From Variovorax paradoxus (lineage in GTDB: Bacteria; Pseudomonadota; Gammaproteobacteria; Burkholderiales; Burkholderiaceae_C): a stretch of DNA of 64,000 nt. The position numbers and the translations under genes are program-made. The notes beneath the pieces are model-generated. The model worked only from the letters and a program-made list of their open reading frames with translations, was not told where the DNA came from and did no database searches. The stretch is taken from contig NZ_CP091716.1 in the NCBI RefSeq assembly GCF_022009635.1, positions 2,433,001-2,497,000 of the forward strand. Reading direction: 5' to 3'. Positions 43,932 to 52,084 of the stretch are shown here, piece after piece (the stretch's first letter is position 1; each line of letters opens with the position of its first letter).

Positions 43932-44950
43932 CCCATCCGGATGCCAAGACCATCTACCAAGCCGTGTCGGCGATCGGGCTGACGCGCGCACAAGTGCGTC
44001 GGCTCCTGCCTGACTGGTGGGATCCCGCACTGGAGAAGGAACGCGGTGGCGCGGCGGAACTGGCAATGCACGTCAGCAGGCGGCTGAGCGTCGAGCTTCA
44101 GCCGCTGCTGAAGGGGCAGATCGTTCCCAAGGGTGCCATGGCCAGCGTTGCCTACAAGCACTCGGTCAACATCGAGGCGTCATCACTCTCGGCCGCAAGC
44201 TTCATTGCGTCATCTCTTGCGCAGGCGGTGCTGGCCGCCTTGCCGATCCCATACGTTCCGCTGCCTCAAGATCCCGGCGAGTTGCGCGCGCTGGCAATGC
44301 GTGATCGCGCTGGCCAGTTCGGCTTCAGTGCCCTTCTGGACCTTTGCTGGGCCCACGGAATCCCGGTCATTCCCTTGCCACACCTGCCTGTGGGCGTGCG
44401 CAAGATGGATGGGGCCGCGCTGCAGTTGGGCGGACGTCCGGCCATCGTGATCGCGAAGAAGAAGTCGTCACGGGCTTGGCTGAGTTTCATCCTGGCGCAT
44501 GAAATCGGACACATCGCACTGGGGCATCTGCGCCCCGGATCCTCCATCATCGATGTATCGCTTCAGGAGACGAGCACGTATGCAACCGAGTTGTCGACAG
44601 ACGGCCAGGAAGCGGAGGCGGACAGCTTCGCGCTCCAGACGCTGGGAGGCGACGAGGTCACGGCGCGAGTGAGCAAATGGCCGGTTCTGGCTGCGCCTGT
44701 GGATATTGCGGTACTGGCCCGCGGCGCTGCCGGCGCTGTGGGTATCGAGGCTGGACACTTCGTTCTGAGATATGCCTTTCTTACGAAGCGTTGGCCCACG
44801 GCGCTGACAGCGCTGAACTTCCTCAGCGAAGACCTGGATCCAGAGGGGGCGCTGCTGCAGAAGTTGCGCTCGCACCTGGATCTCAGCCGCGTCGCCGACG
44901 ACCTGCAAGACCTCGTGTCGCAGATCACCGGCTGGGATGGAGCGAACTGA
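43928..44950 (+). CDS. ImmA/IrrE-family zinc metallopeptidase
   Basis: A 340-residue protein starting at GTG, coupled to the HTH gene. The metal site HEIGH is at residues 191-195 (SFILAHEIGHIALGHL), and the third ligand is probably in QEAEADSFALQTL about 35 residues later. ImmA/IrrE peptidases typically cleave a partner HTH repressor after a signal, which fits the coupled gene upstream. The N-terminal ~130 residues (YQAVSAIGLTRAQVRRLLPDWW) may be a DNA- or partner-binding part. Confidence 0.87.
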   Translation: MTHPDAKTIYQAVSAIGLTRAQVRRLLPDWWDPALEKERGGAAELAMHVSRRLSVELQPLLKGQIVPKGAMASVAYKHSVNIEASSLSAASFIASSLAQAVLAALPIPYVPLPQDPGELRALAMRDRAGQFGFSALLDLCWAHGIPVIPLPHLPVGVRKMDGAALQLGGRPAIVIAKKKSSRAWLSFILAHEIGHIALGHLRPGSSIIDVSLQETSTYATELSTDGQEAEADSFALQTLGGDEVTARVSKWPVLAAPVDIAVLARGAAGAVGIEAGHFVLRYAFLTKRWPTALTALNFLSEDLDPEGALLQKLRSHLDLSRVADDLQDLVSQITGWDGAN

Positions 44951-44953
44951 GGC

Positions 44954-45580
44954 GTGCGTCTGCTGATCGACGTCGACGCGCTTTGCAAGCTGGCGCATTG
45001 GGGGCTTCTCGAGGAGATCCCATCGTTGATGGGTATCCCGCTGCAAGAGTGCACCACGCTCGCCTCGTCGAAATACCGGGCCATCAAGGCAAAGAGCAAG
45101 CTCGACGGGCGGGTGTTTCACGCAGTCGAAGCGGCCGACCGTGTGCTCGAAGCTATCGCCTTGATGCAGGCGCCGATGGAGCCCGCGAGCCAAAGCCTTG
45201 GGGATTTCGAAAACGTGTTGGGCATCGACGCTGGCGAGGCGGTGCTGCTCGCATCGCTCGTGGCAGCGCCGGATACACGGCTGCTGACGGGAGACAAGCG
45301 GGCGCTGCGCGCGCTCGCAGCGCTACCGCCTGAAGCACGTGAACCGTTTCTTGGCCGAGTAATCTGCGTGGAACGAATCATTGAGGCAGGGCTGAACCAG
45401 TGGGGGTTGGACGTGCTTCGATCCAAGGTGTGTCCTTGGAAGAAGATCGACGTTGCCGTGAACATCATCATGGGGAGTCGTTGCGACGCAGGAGAGGCCT
45501 CGGTCCGGGAGGCGCTCGCCTCTTACATCGGCGAGCTGACGTCGCTGTGCGATCCCTCGCTCATCTGCGAGAAGCTCTGA
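44954..45580 (+). CDS. PIN-like predicted ribonuclease
   Basis: A 208-residue protein starting at GTG, three bases after the peptidase gene. It opens LLIDVDALCKLA and later has IDAGEAVLLASLV and TRLLTGDKRALRAL, the spaced acidic residues of PIN-type nucleases. PIN domains cut RNA in many toxin-antitoxin and defence systems. Here it would be the effector of an HTH-peptidase-PIN operon, which is inferred from the arrangement. Confidence 0.72.
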   Translation: MRLLIDVDALCKLAHWGLLEEIPSLMGIPLQECTTLASSKYRAIKAKSKLDGRVFHAVEAADRVLEAIALMQAPMEPASQSLGDFENVLGIDAGEAVLLASLVAAPDTRLLTGDKRALRALAALPPEAREPFLGRVICVERIIEAGLNQWGLDVLRSKVCPWKKIDVAVNIIMGSRCDAGEASVREALASYIGELTSLCDPSLICEKL

Positions 45581-46021
45581 CTATCGCGTGGTCAGGCGCT
45601 CCGCAATTTCGCGCGCGCCGAGATCTCGCACCGACGCAAGATTTTCGAGCTGTGCCGCCCGCGGGCGTGCCTTGCCTTGTTCCCAGTGGTAGATCGTTTG
45701 CCCGGAAACGCCGATCAGTTGCCCATAGCTCGCCGCGGAGAGCCCGAGCTTTGCGCGGTGTGCCGCCAACCTGGTTGCGCTGAATCGGCGCTTCGTGGCT
45801 GCTGCCGCCTCATTGTCCGAATCAACTGCTGTGGTGGGGCGCTTCGAACCCTTAGCAACACGACGCAGCTCCTTCTCGAGTGAATTCACTTGGCGACGTA
45901 GCTCGGCAATCGATGAGCGATGGGCGACGGATGCCTTCTTGAGTGTTTCTATCTCAGCGCGAACTTCTTTGCGAGCAACGCGGGAAATTTCGGCTTTGAG
46001 GATCGAGGCGATGTTTGGCAT
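45581..46021 (-). CDS. Coiled-coil plus XRE-type HTH protein
   Basis: A 146-residue protein. The first half is a charged coiled coil (KEVRAEIETLKKASVAHRSSIAELRRQVNSLEKELRRVAK, about residues 17-58). The C-terminal half is an XRE helix-turn-helix (LSAASYGQLIGVSGQTIYHWEQGKARPR). It ends back-to-back with the PIN-like gene, with no gap. It lies 112 bases downstream of the phosphoesterase operon on the same strand and may regulate it. Confidence 0.8.
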   Translation of the reverse strand: MPNIASILKAEISRVARKEVRAEIETLKKASVAHRSSIAELRRQVNSLEKELRRVAKGSKRPTTAVDSDNEAAAATKRRFSATRLAAHRAKLGLSAASYGQLIGVSGQTIYHWEQGKARPRAAQLENLASVRDLGAREIAERLTTR

Positions 46022-46725
46022 GGAAGCATTGTGCCGCGCAGAACAAAGCGGTCATCCACGTCGATGCGTTGGCCGGACATTTCAAAGGATCTGCGGCGTT
46101 CGGTCAAAGCGTGTGAGGAGTTCCATGAGCTGCTTAAGTGGCGGAAGGGTTCACGTCGATGACCAGCCCAGGATCGAACGCCTTGTTCTCGATCCTTCCG
46201 CTCCAGTTCACATAGCCGCGCGGATTGCATACGACCCGGCAAGAACGGACTCGATAGTCGGACTGCTGATGCGTGTGGCCATGCAGCCAGAGCACGGGCA
46301 CATCAAAGAAAGTCTCCGGAAGCTCGGTGACGAAGGCGCCTGAGGCCCAGTCGTCGGCGTAGCGCTGCGCCAGCGAACCTCGATGAGGCGCGTGGTGCGT
46401 TACGACCACTGTCGGTCCGGCGAACGGTTCCGCAAGCCTATCGCGCAGCCAGGCGCGCTGCACCTGATGAACCCGAAGCGTGTCGGTCGCTTGAAGCTTT
46501 CGTCCCTGCTTGTCGCGCCATGTATCGGGTTCCGCCGACTCGTCGACAGTGCGGATCAGCGCATAGTCGTTCAGCAGGTTGGTCGCCATTTTCATGGCAC
46601 GCCCGACATCGCTGATCGGTCCTTCCGGTGTCTCGATGGCGAGCGCGAAGTCGGTCCACAGCGTCGCGCCGAGGAACCGCACGCCGTCGAGCACCAGCTC
46701 GTCACCGTCGAGCAGATGAACATTG

Positions 46726-48176
46726 GGCGTATTCAACCGGTCGTCGCAACACCGGGTTGTCGAACGGATTTTAGGTACTGGTTCAAAGTCTCGGCCGGTG
46801 TCTTCCAGCCCAGCGTTTTACGCGGCCTGTTGTTCAAGGTCCGAGCCACGGCTTGAATCTCCTGCTCGCTCCAGCGAGACAGATCTGTTCCTTTTGGGAA
46901 GTACTGGCGCAGCAGACCGTTCGTGTTCTCGTTCGTGCCGCGCTGCCATGGGCTGCGAGGATCGGCGAAGAAGACACGCACTCCGGACTCGATACTGAAC
47001 CGCGCATGGTCGGAGAGTTCCTTGCCACGATCCCATGTCAATGATTGCCATAGCTCGGCGGGCAGCGTGGCCACGGTTCTTTTGAGTGCATTGGCCATCG
47101 TGACGGCTCCGTAGCCCGAGAGTGCAGGACCGTTCTTCGTCCGGGGCGTCAGTCGATAGCCTGCTTCGCGAGGCAAGTGCACGAGCATAGTGAAGCGGCT
47201 TGATCGCTCCACCAGCGTCCCGATGGCGGACCTGTCCAGGCCGATGATCAAGTCTCCCTCCCAGTGACCCGGCACGGCACGATCTTCTGCCTCTGCAGGT
47301 CGGCTGGAGATCATCACCTCCTCGCTGACATGAGCCCACGCTGTAGCCTGAGCCCTGGCCCGTGGCACGCGCAACGCACGCCCCATACGCAGATAGCTCA
47401 CCAGCTCGCGCTTGAGAGCACCTCGCCCCTGAATGTAGAGGGCTTGGTAGATGGCTTCGTGGGAAATGCGCATGGACTGATCATCCGGGAAGTCGACCTG
47501 CAGCCGGTTGGCAATCTGCTCGGGCGACCAGCCATTGACCCACTTGCGATCACCACGATGAGGCTTGTTGCGGCCGATGAACGTCGCTTGCCGAGGCCCG
47601 GTGACCTCGCGTCCTTGAGCATCGTGGATCTTGCCCTCCAGGCGGTCTTGAACATATTGACGCAGACGGGGGTTCATCAACAGTTTGGCGGGCTTGGGCC
47701 TTCTGGCCACCAGCTCGGACTTCCACTGCGCAACCGACGCTCGATACTCGAGCTTGCCCCTGCGAGTCGCAGCATTGCGGGTCAGCTCCCGTGAGACCGT
47801 CGAGGGACTTCGCCCGATACGGCGAGCGATCTCCCTCACCCCAACCTCTTGGGCCCGCAGAAGAGCAATCTCTTCTCGCTCGGAGAATGACAGATACCTT
47901 CCCGATGTGGGATGCGACATGAACAGTGGCATACCGCCACGATGACGGAACCAACGCGTGCCCACCGGCGTTGACACGCCAACGGCTTCGGCAGCCTTCT
48001 CACTCGTGATTCCGGTGGCAATCTGTTCCCAGAATTGCCGCTCCACCTCTCGCCGAAGCGAAGGAGCACCGGGTGAGCGCATTGCGCCTCGCCCCGTTAA
48101 CTTCTGCATCCACCCCGCGGGTCGTCCCATAAACACCTCCATGAATGAAGTGTTGCGACGACCGGTTGAATACGCC
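46726..48176 (-). mobile_element. IS30-family insertion sequence, 1451 bp
   Basis: Perfect 27-bp inverted ends (starting GGCGTATTCAACCGGTCG at 46726, complement ending at 48176) flanked by the 3-bp duplication TTG (46723-46725 and 48177-48179, CAA on the minus strand). The short duplication and the transposase type fit IS30. The length is above that of classic IS30 (about 1.2 kb) because the transposase has an N-terminal extension. Perfect ends and an intact transposase suggest recent transposition. Confidence 0.92.
46733..48130 (-). CDS. IS30-family transposase
   Basis: A 465-residue transposase from ATG 48130, which follows GGAGGTG. An N-terminal region with an extra helical part (SLRREVERQFWEQIATGITSEKAAEAVG) precedes the IS30 HTH (LSFSEREEIALLRAQEVGVREIARRIGRSPSTVSREL). 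Catalytic motifs are HWEGDLIIG, LTWDRGKEL and the Glu of RGTNENTNGLLRQYFPKG. The stop codon lies in the right inverted repeat. The frame is open upstream into the disrupted phosphoesterase, giving a potential 562-residue chimera. Confidence 0.93.
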   Translation of the reverse strand: MGRPAGWMQKLTGRGAMRSPGAPSLRREVERQFWEQIATGITSEKAAEAVGVSTPVGTRWFRHRGGMPLFMSHPTSGRYLSFSEREEIALLRAQEVGVREIARRIGRSPSTVSRELTRNAATRRGKLEYRASVAQWKSELVARRPKPAKLLMNPRLRQYVQDRLEGKIHDAQGREVTGPRQATFIGRNKPHRGDRKWVNGWSPEQIANRLQVDFPDDQSMRISHEAIYQALYIQGRGALKRELVSYLRMGRALRVPRARAQATAWAHVSEEVMISSRPAEAEDRAVPGHWEGDLIIGLDRSAIGTLVERSSRFTMLVHLPREAGYRLTPRTKNGPALSGYGAVTMANALKRTVATLPAELWQSLTWDRGKELSDHARFSIESGVRVFFADPRSPWQRGTNENTNGLLRQYFPKGTDLSRWSEQEIQAVARTLNNRPRKTLGWKTPAETLNQYLKSVRQPGVATTG

Positions 48177-48417
48177 TTGGTTCCTTCGGCTTCGCGGCGC
48201 GCTTCTGCCAGTGTTGTATCCAGCCGTCCATCGTAGTACTCGTGGTTGCCAAGCAGGTAGACCACGGGCTTGCCGCGAAAGCGATCCGCCGCCCACTGGA
48301 CGGCGCGCTTAGCCGGCGAATGAATGTCGCCGGCGAGGATGACGACATCGAATTCAAGATCGGGCACCGGCTCGAACGGAGCGAACTCGAGGTGGAGGTC
48401 GGAAAGAATCAGCACTT

Positions 48418-48870
48418 TCATCGGGACACCCCTTCAAAGCGGGTGCGAAGCTCGGCACTGGCCTTGTCGTCGAAGCCGGTGAACGAGCCGCACACCACCA
48501 GATGGTCCTTGAAGTGGTCGAACTGCCAGTAGGCGTCATCGAGCGCAACCCAGGGCTCGTCGACCGCATCGTGAAGCTGGAGCCAATCGAGGATTTCTTT
48601 TTCACGATTCCTGTACGGCGGCTGAAGGCCAAAGCCCGAAGGAGGGATGGCTCCAACGATGCAGGTCCGGATGTCGCTGGAGAACGGCTTCAGCAGCGTC
48701 TTGTTGAGCAGGTGCTCACGCCAGGATGAACTGATCACGATCTTCACGAGCGGGAACTCGCGCAGCAACGCCTCCAGGCGCGGCAGGAAGCAGAACTTGG
48801 CACCACCGTTGAGGATGTAGTCTTCCCCCTCCGGATGCAGCACGCCGTCGAAGTCGATGAACAGGATCAC
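48418..48870 (-). CDS. HAD-type phosphatase (RNA-repair-associated HAD family)
   Basis: About 150 residues. The GTG at 48870 is chosen for the GGAGG site upstream and because the domain starts at once: ILFIDFDGVLHPEG (motif I, two Asp), then VKIVISSSWREHL (motif II Ser) and WVALDDAYWQF (acidic motif). This compact cap-less form fits the HAD family linked to Swiss-Army-Knife RNA repair proteins (PF18143). It is encoded between two phosphoesterases and overlaps the downstream one (ATGA). It may remove or process phosphate ends; no substrate is shown by sequence. Confidence 0.8.
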   Translation of the reverse strand: MILFIDFDGVLHPEGEDYILNGGAKFCFLPRLEALLREFPLVKIVISSSWREHLLNKTLLKPFSSDIRTCIVGAIPPSGFGLQPPYRNREKEILDWLQLHDAVDEPWVALDDAYWQFDHFKDHLVVCGSFTGFDDKASAELRTRFEGVSR

Positions 48871-48961
48871 TCCGGGCCTCCGAATCCATTCCCATCCAGC
48901 GGCCGCGCCAGGTGCGAGCCCATGCCAACGCCGAATGCGCGGAACGGCGCCGCCGCGGTCC

Positions 48962-50002
48962 TCATACGACACCGCCGTGTTGAATCGCGTTGAGCATCGA
49001 TCGCACCTTTTCTGAGCCGCCCCCGGCGGCGAACGCTGCTGGCGTTCGGCCATCAAGCAATTCATGTGGTTTGTTCAGCCAGGCCTGGGCTGCTGAGCCG
49101 AACACCTGGGCAGCAAGAGCCTGCAATTCTTGTGAAAGGCGGGCCGTCTCCGGCCGCACCAAGGTCATGATCTCGATAACCAATCCAGGGTCGAAGCTCT
49201 TGTTCTCGAATTCCCTCCGCCGGTTCAAGTGGTAGCCGCGCGGATTGCAGACCACGCGGCACTTACCAACTTGATAGTCGAAGCTCTCGTGGATATGGCC
49301 ATGCACCCAGAGCGTGGGCACATCGAAGAATGAGGATGGCAGTTCGCTCACAAAAGCACCGGACAACCAGTTGGCCTGGTAGTGCGGCGCGAGCGACCCT
49401 CGGTGTGGTGCGTGATGGGTCACCACCACCGTCGGTCCACCGAAGGGCTCAGCCAGCCTGTCCGCTAGCCAAGCGCGGTCGCGTTGGTGTAGCGCTAACG
49501 TGTCTTTGGGCGTTAGCCGGCGCTTACTCGGCTTGACGTGCTGCGTGGTCTGATTGTCCGCCTCTGGTGTCTCAGCCCACCGGATCGATGAGTAGTCGTT
49601 GAGTTGGAGCTTGGCCACCTTCATGGCGCGCTCGATGTCAACGACGGGGCCGGGCTTGGCCTGGATGGGCAGTTCAAAATCGGTCCACAACGTGCACCCC
49701 AGAAACCGGACGCCGTCGATCGCGGTTTCGCCGGGAGCCAGAAGGTGAATGTTGCACGCGTTCGCGGTTAGCGCCATTTCCTTCTGCGTGGTTTGAAGCA
49801 CTCCCCCGAAAAATTCGTGATTTCCCGGCACGAAGACGATCGGAACAGTCTCCCCGAAGTTGTCTGGTCGTCGAGCCCAACGCATGGCCTTGGAAGCAGG
49901 CACGGAGATGTCGCCGGCAAGGATGACGACGTCATAGTCGACCTTCGGAACGTTGAAAGTGCCGAACTCGATGTGCAGATCGGAATAGACAAGCAGCTTC
50001 AT
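48962..50002 (-). CDS. Metallophosphoesterase with C-terminal ParS/MbcA-like (DUF2384) tail
   Basis: A 346-residue protein. Residues 1-275 are a calcineurin-like phosphoesterase with all metal motifs: YSDLHIEF, VVILAGDIS, VPGNHEFFGG, VVVTHHAPHRG and LWVHGHIHESFDY. It is a paralog of the split gene downstream. Residues about 285-346 are extra: LAAQVFGSAAQAWLNKPHELL, GRTPAAF, then KVRSMLNAIQHG. This matches the toxin-binding domain of Xre/MbcA/ParS antitoxins (DUF2384), normally found on HTH antitoxins of RES toxins. I know of no described phosphoesterase fusion of this kind. It overlaps the AAA+ gene (ATGA). Confidence 0.85.
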   Translation of the reverse strand: MKLLVYSDLHIEFGTFNVPKVDYDVVILAGDISVPASKAMRWARRPDNFGETVPIVFVPGNHEFFGGVLQTTQKEMALTANACNIHLLAPGETAIDGVRFLGCTLWTDFELPIQAKPGPVVDIERAMKVAKLQLNDYSSIRWAETPEADNQTTQHVKPSKRRLTPKDTLALHQRDRAWLADRLAEPFGGPTVVVTHHAPHRGSLAPHYQANWLSGAFVSELPSSFFDVPTLWVHGHIHESFDYQVGKCRVVCNPRGYHLNRRREFENKSFDPGLVIEIMTLVRPETARLSQELQALAAQVFGSAAQAWLNKPHELLDGRTPAAFAAGGGSEKVRSMLNAIQHGGVV

Positions 50003-51390
50003 GATGGATCCCTGACAAGAACAAAGGCGAAGGAGTCGCCCGGGTCGTCATTTCGTGGCGGAGACTTCCCTGCGGACGGCATGACCGTCGGCAAGGCTTC
50101 GTCCAGATCGGCGTCCTCGATGTGCCAGCGTCCGGCCAGGGCGGCGGCGCCGAGGACGCGTTCAGCCGTCATGCGGATCTGGCGCGGCGTGAGCCAGGCC
50201 AGCCGACAGACCTGCAGGTTCGTCAGCGGCCGGAAGCGTGATCGGATGCCTTTGGCGGGAACCATGCGCTTCAACGTCGCTGCGTAGATACTTTGGGCCA
50301 GAACCAAACGGCCGTCGATGTCTGGTGGCACGATGGTGAATTCGACAAAACGCGAACGAACCGGCGCGGGAATGCGTCGTGGGTCGTTCGCCGTGGCGAT
50401 GTACCAGACATAGGAGGCATCGAACTCGAACTGGACGCTCAGATCCTTGATCCGTGATGCAGTGACGGGCTCGAGCAACGTGAGCAACGAATCGATTGGC
50501 TGGTAACCGCTCCCGCCCCTCTTTCCCTTGTCGAGTTCGTCAAGCAGGATGATCGGATTGGCGTGTTCACCCAGGACGATCAGTTCGAACAGGGCGCCGA
50601 CGGACGTGTTGGCCCAGTGCCGGTCAGAGCCACGCAGGCCCGAGCTCGTCTCGGCGTTGTCAAAGGCCTCGCGTTGGACCACCGTGCCAAGGCTTTCGGA
50701 CAGGCGCAGGGCAAAGTGCGACTTCCCGACACCAGGGTCACCGAGCAGCAGGATGGGTGGAGGATGCAACGGTGCACCGGCGAGTTCGGCCAGTGCCAGG
50801 CGTTGGGCGATGAACTGGGCCACAGGCGCAAAGTTGGGCATCTCCTGAATGAGTGCAGTCAGTTCGTCGCGCCAGCCGTGAGGTGATTTGATGCGGCGCC
50901 AGGAACCTCTTTCCATCGCTTTAGCCAGGAGCGCCCGATCGCGCTTGACGAGCTGTCTGTCGGGCGAACTCGGCGTGGACTCCAGGTTCCTGAAATGCGC
51001 AAGTGCAGCCTTCCAGTCGAAGACGGGAACGGTGTGCTTGCGTTTCGGCGGCTGTTTGGTCGGCACCGAGGCGTCGAGTTCGGCGGACTTGCTTACATGC
51101 CGGACGATAGGCGGCGGAGTGGGTGCCTTGGCGCTGGCTGTCATGGACTCGAGAGCGCGCTGAGCCTGGAGATCGCGGATACGTTGCTCCCGCTCTTGCC
51201 CCTCCCGGATTCGGCGCTCCAATTCCTCCCGCTCGATGGCGTGCAGGACGGCTTCTGGCACCGCCAGTTTGAAGTTGCGCGGATCGGCAGCGGACTGATG
51301 ATGCTGCCGGGTATAGAAACGATAACCGGCAGGCAGAGAGGTCGGCGGCGGATTAGCGGGATGCTCTTCGTGGGGCGTTGCACTGGACAT
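49999..51390 (-). CDS. Lon-like AAA+ ATPase without protease domain
   Basis: About 463 residues from ATG 51390, which follows GGAG. A Pro/charged N-terminus with a coiled coil (ELERRIREGQEREQRIRDLQ, about residues 55-75) leads to an AAA+ domain. Walker A is LLGDPGVGKSH (about 213-223), Walker B PIILLDELDKG (about 278), sensor 1 YIATAND and an arginine-finger region RIPAPVRSRFVEF. The C-terminal helical lid contains the sensor-2 Arg (TPRQIRMTAERV). It resembles Lon/ClpX-type remodelling ATPases but lacks any peptidase. It is the first gene of the phosphoesterase-HAD operon, so it probably recruits or loads the nuclease-like partners. Confidence 0.85.
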   Translation of the reverse strand: MSSATPHEEHPANPPPTSLPAGYRFYTRQHHQSAADPRNFKLAVPEAVLHAIEREELERRIREGQEREQRIRDLQAQRALESMTASAKAPTPPPIVRHVSKSAELDASVPTKQPPKRKHTVPVFDWKAALAHFRNLESTPSSPDRQLVKRDRALLAKAMERGSWRRIKSPHGWRDELTALIQEMPNFAPVAQFIAQRLALAELAGAPLHPPPILLLGDPGVGKSHFALRLSESLGTVVQREAFDNAETSSGLRGSDRHWANTSVGALFELIVLGEHANPIILLDELDKGKRGGSGYQPIDSLLTLLEPVTASRIKDLSVQFEFDASYVWYIATANDPRRIPAPVRSRFVEFTIVPPDIDGRLVLAQSIYAATLKRMVPAKGIRSRFRPLTNLQVCRLAWLTPRQIRMTAERVLGAAALAGRWHIEDADLDEALPTVMPSAGKSPPRNDDPGDSFAFVLVRDPS

Positions 51391-51741
51391 GATGGGCTCC
51401 AAACTGGTGGTGGAGCCTGCGGCGTTGCGCCGCGATTCAATGCAGGCGCTTCAGAGGCCGAGAGGCTCTAGGATCACGACGTTTGTCGGGGTGAGCGAAC
51501 GCGAGTGGCGAGCTATTCGCGTGGTGCGATCGGCCGCCGATATGCATACGGCTATCCCACCGCGCGACGAGGAGGCGCGGCAAATCGCAAGGCGATTTCG
51601 GGTGGGGTTGCGATGGCCAAACATGATGGAGTTCTGAAAGATGCCATCACAGTACTTATCGAATGCATCTAAGTCAACCGATGTTGACGCGATTAGATGC
51701 CAACGGTCGTTGTAGCACTGCAAAACGCGCTATTTCGTTTA

Positions 51742-51870
51742 TGCCAACTTATGGTGACGATTTTGGTGATCGTGCCAACTTATGAGTTGCGAACGTCTTG
51801 GCAGCCTCGGAAGGGATGTGAAAACCCTGTTCGGAGCCGCGTTTGGACGATCAAATTACGCCAACTTATG
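51742..51870 (+). repeat. Three copies of TGCCAACTTATG
   Basis: TGCCAACTTATG occurs at 51742-51753 and 51773-51784, and CGCCAACTTATG at 51859-51870, all in the same orientation. A partial match (TGCCAAC) lies at 51698. Spacing is 31 and 86 bases. They could be regulator sites or recombinase-binding repeats at an island end; no recombinase gene is adjacent. Confidence 0.6.
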
Positions 51871-51939
51871 CCGACGCAGCGAGCATATTTATGGGTTAGA
51901 CGGCAACGCGGCACCGGCCGCCCATGCCAATTGCACGCT

Positions 51940-52019
51940 GCCCCATAGCCAAAGTGCATGCCCCGGAGGACGGTGCGCCAGCCCATAACCTTTGGGCATG
52001 GCCCGGGTTCCAATTGGAA
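51940..52019 (+). promoter_or_regulatory. Control region of the 52085 binding-protein gene
   Basis: Two imperfect 27-base copies of a CCCATA...GCATG...CCCGG pattern (51940-51966 and 51980-52006, 19 of 27 identical, period 40) are followed by the perfect 12-bp palindrome TTCCAATTGGAA (52008-52019). This lies 65 bases before the ATG at 52085. It is probably a regulator-binding array; the regulator is not identified. Confidence 0.4.
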
Positions 52020-52084
52020 TTATTCCGCGTGGCCAGTCCTTCCTACACTGACCTTCTGTTCAATCCAACCGAACGAAGGCTCGA

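Larger units (their letters stand above)
46134..48421 (-). pseudogene. Metallophosphoesterase interrupted by an IS30 element
   Basis: A calcineurin-like phosphoesterase split by an IS. The N-terminal part (48421-48177) carries SDLHLEF, VVILAGDIHSP and LLGNHEYYDG. The C-terminal part (46722-46134) carries DGVRFLGATLWTDF, VVVTHHAPHRGSLA, LWLHGHTHQQSDY and VVCNPRGYVNW. Removing the IS and one CAA duplication restores a 277-residue frame matching the intact paralog at 48962-50002 (AEGTNVHLL against ANACNIHLL). It overlaps the HAD gene (ATGA). As it stands the N-part is fused in frame to the transposase. Confidence 0.93.
51391..52084 (+). other. Long non-coding boundary region
   Basis: 694 bases without a credible gene. 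It contains the upstream region of the AAA+ operon and a dyad TCAAC-CGAT-GTTGA (51674-51687). Three copies of a 12-bp repeat lie at 51742-51870, and the control region of the binding-protein gene at 52085 completes it. It separates island-like genes from backbone-like genes and is locally AT-richer than its surroundings. Confidence 0.6.

Noticed and set aside
46733..48421. A genuine phosphoesterase-transposase fusion gene
   Set aside because: The junction is an exact IS30 end with a 3-bp target duplication, and the rest of the phosphoesterase continues beyond the IS. It is an insertion, not a designed fusion.
51391..52084. Short ORFs in the boundary region (for example at 51389-51637 and 51697-51948)
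   Set aside because: No ribosome sites, no recognisable domains, and they run through the repeats.
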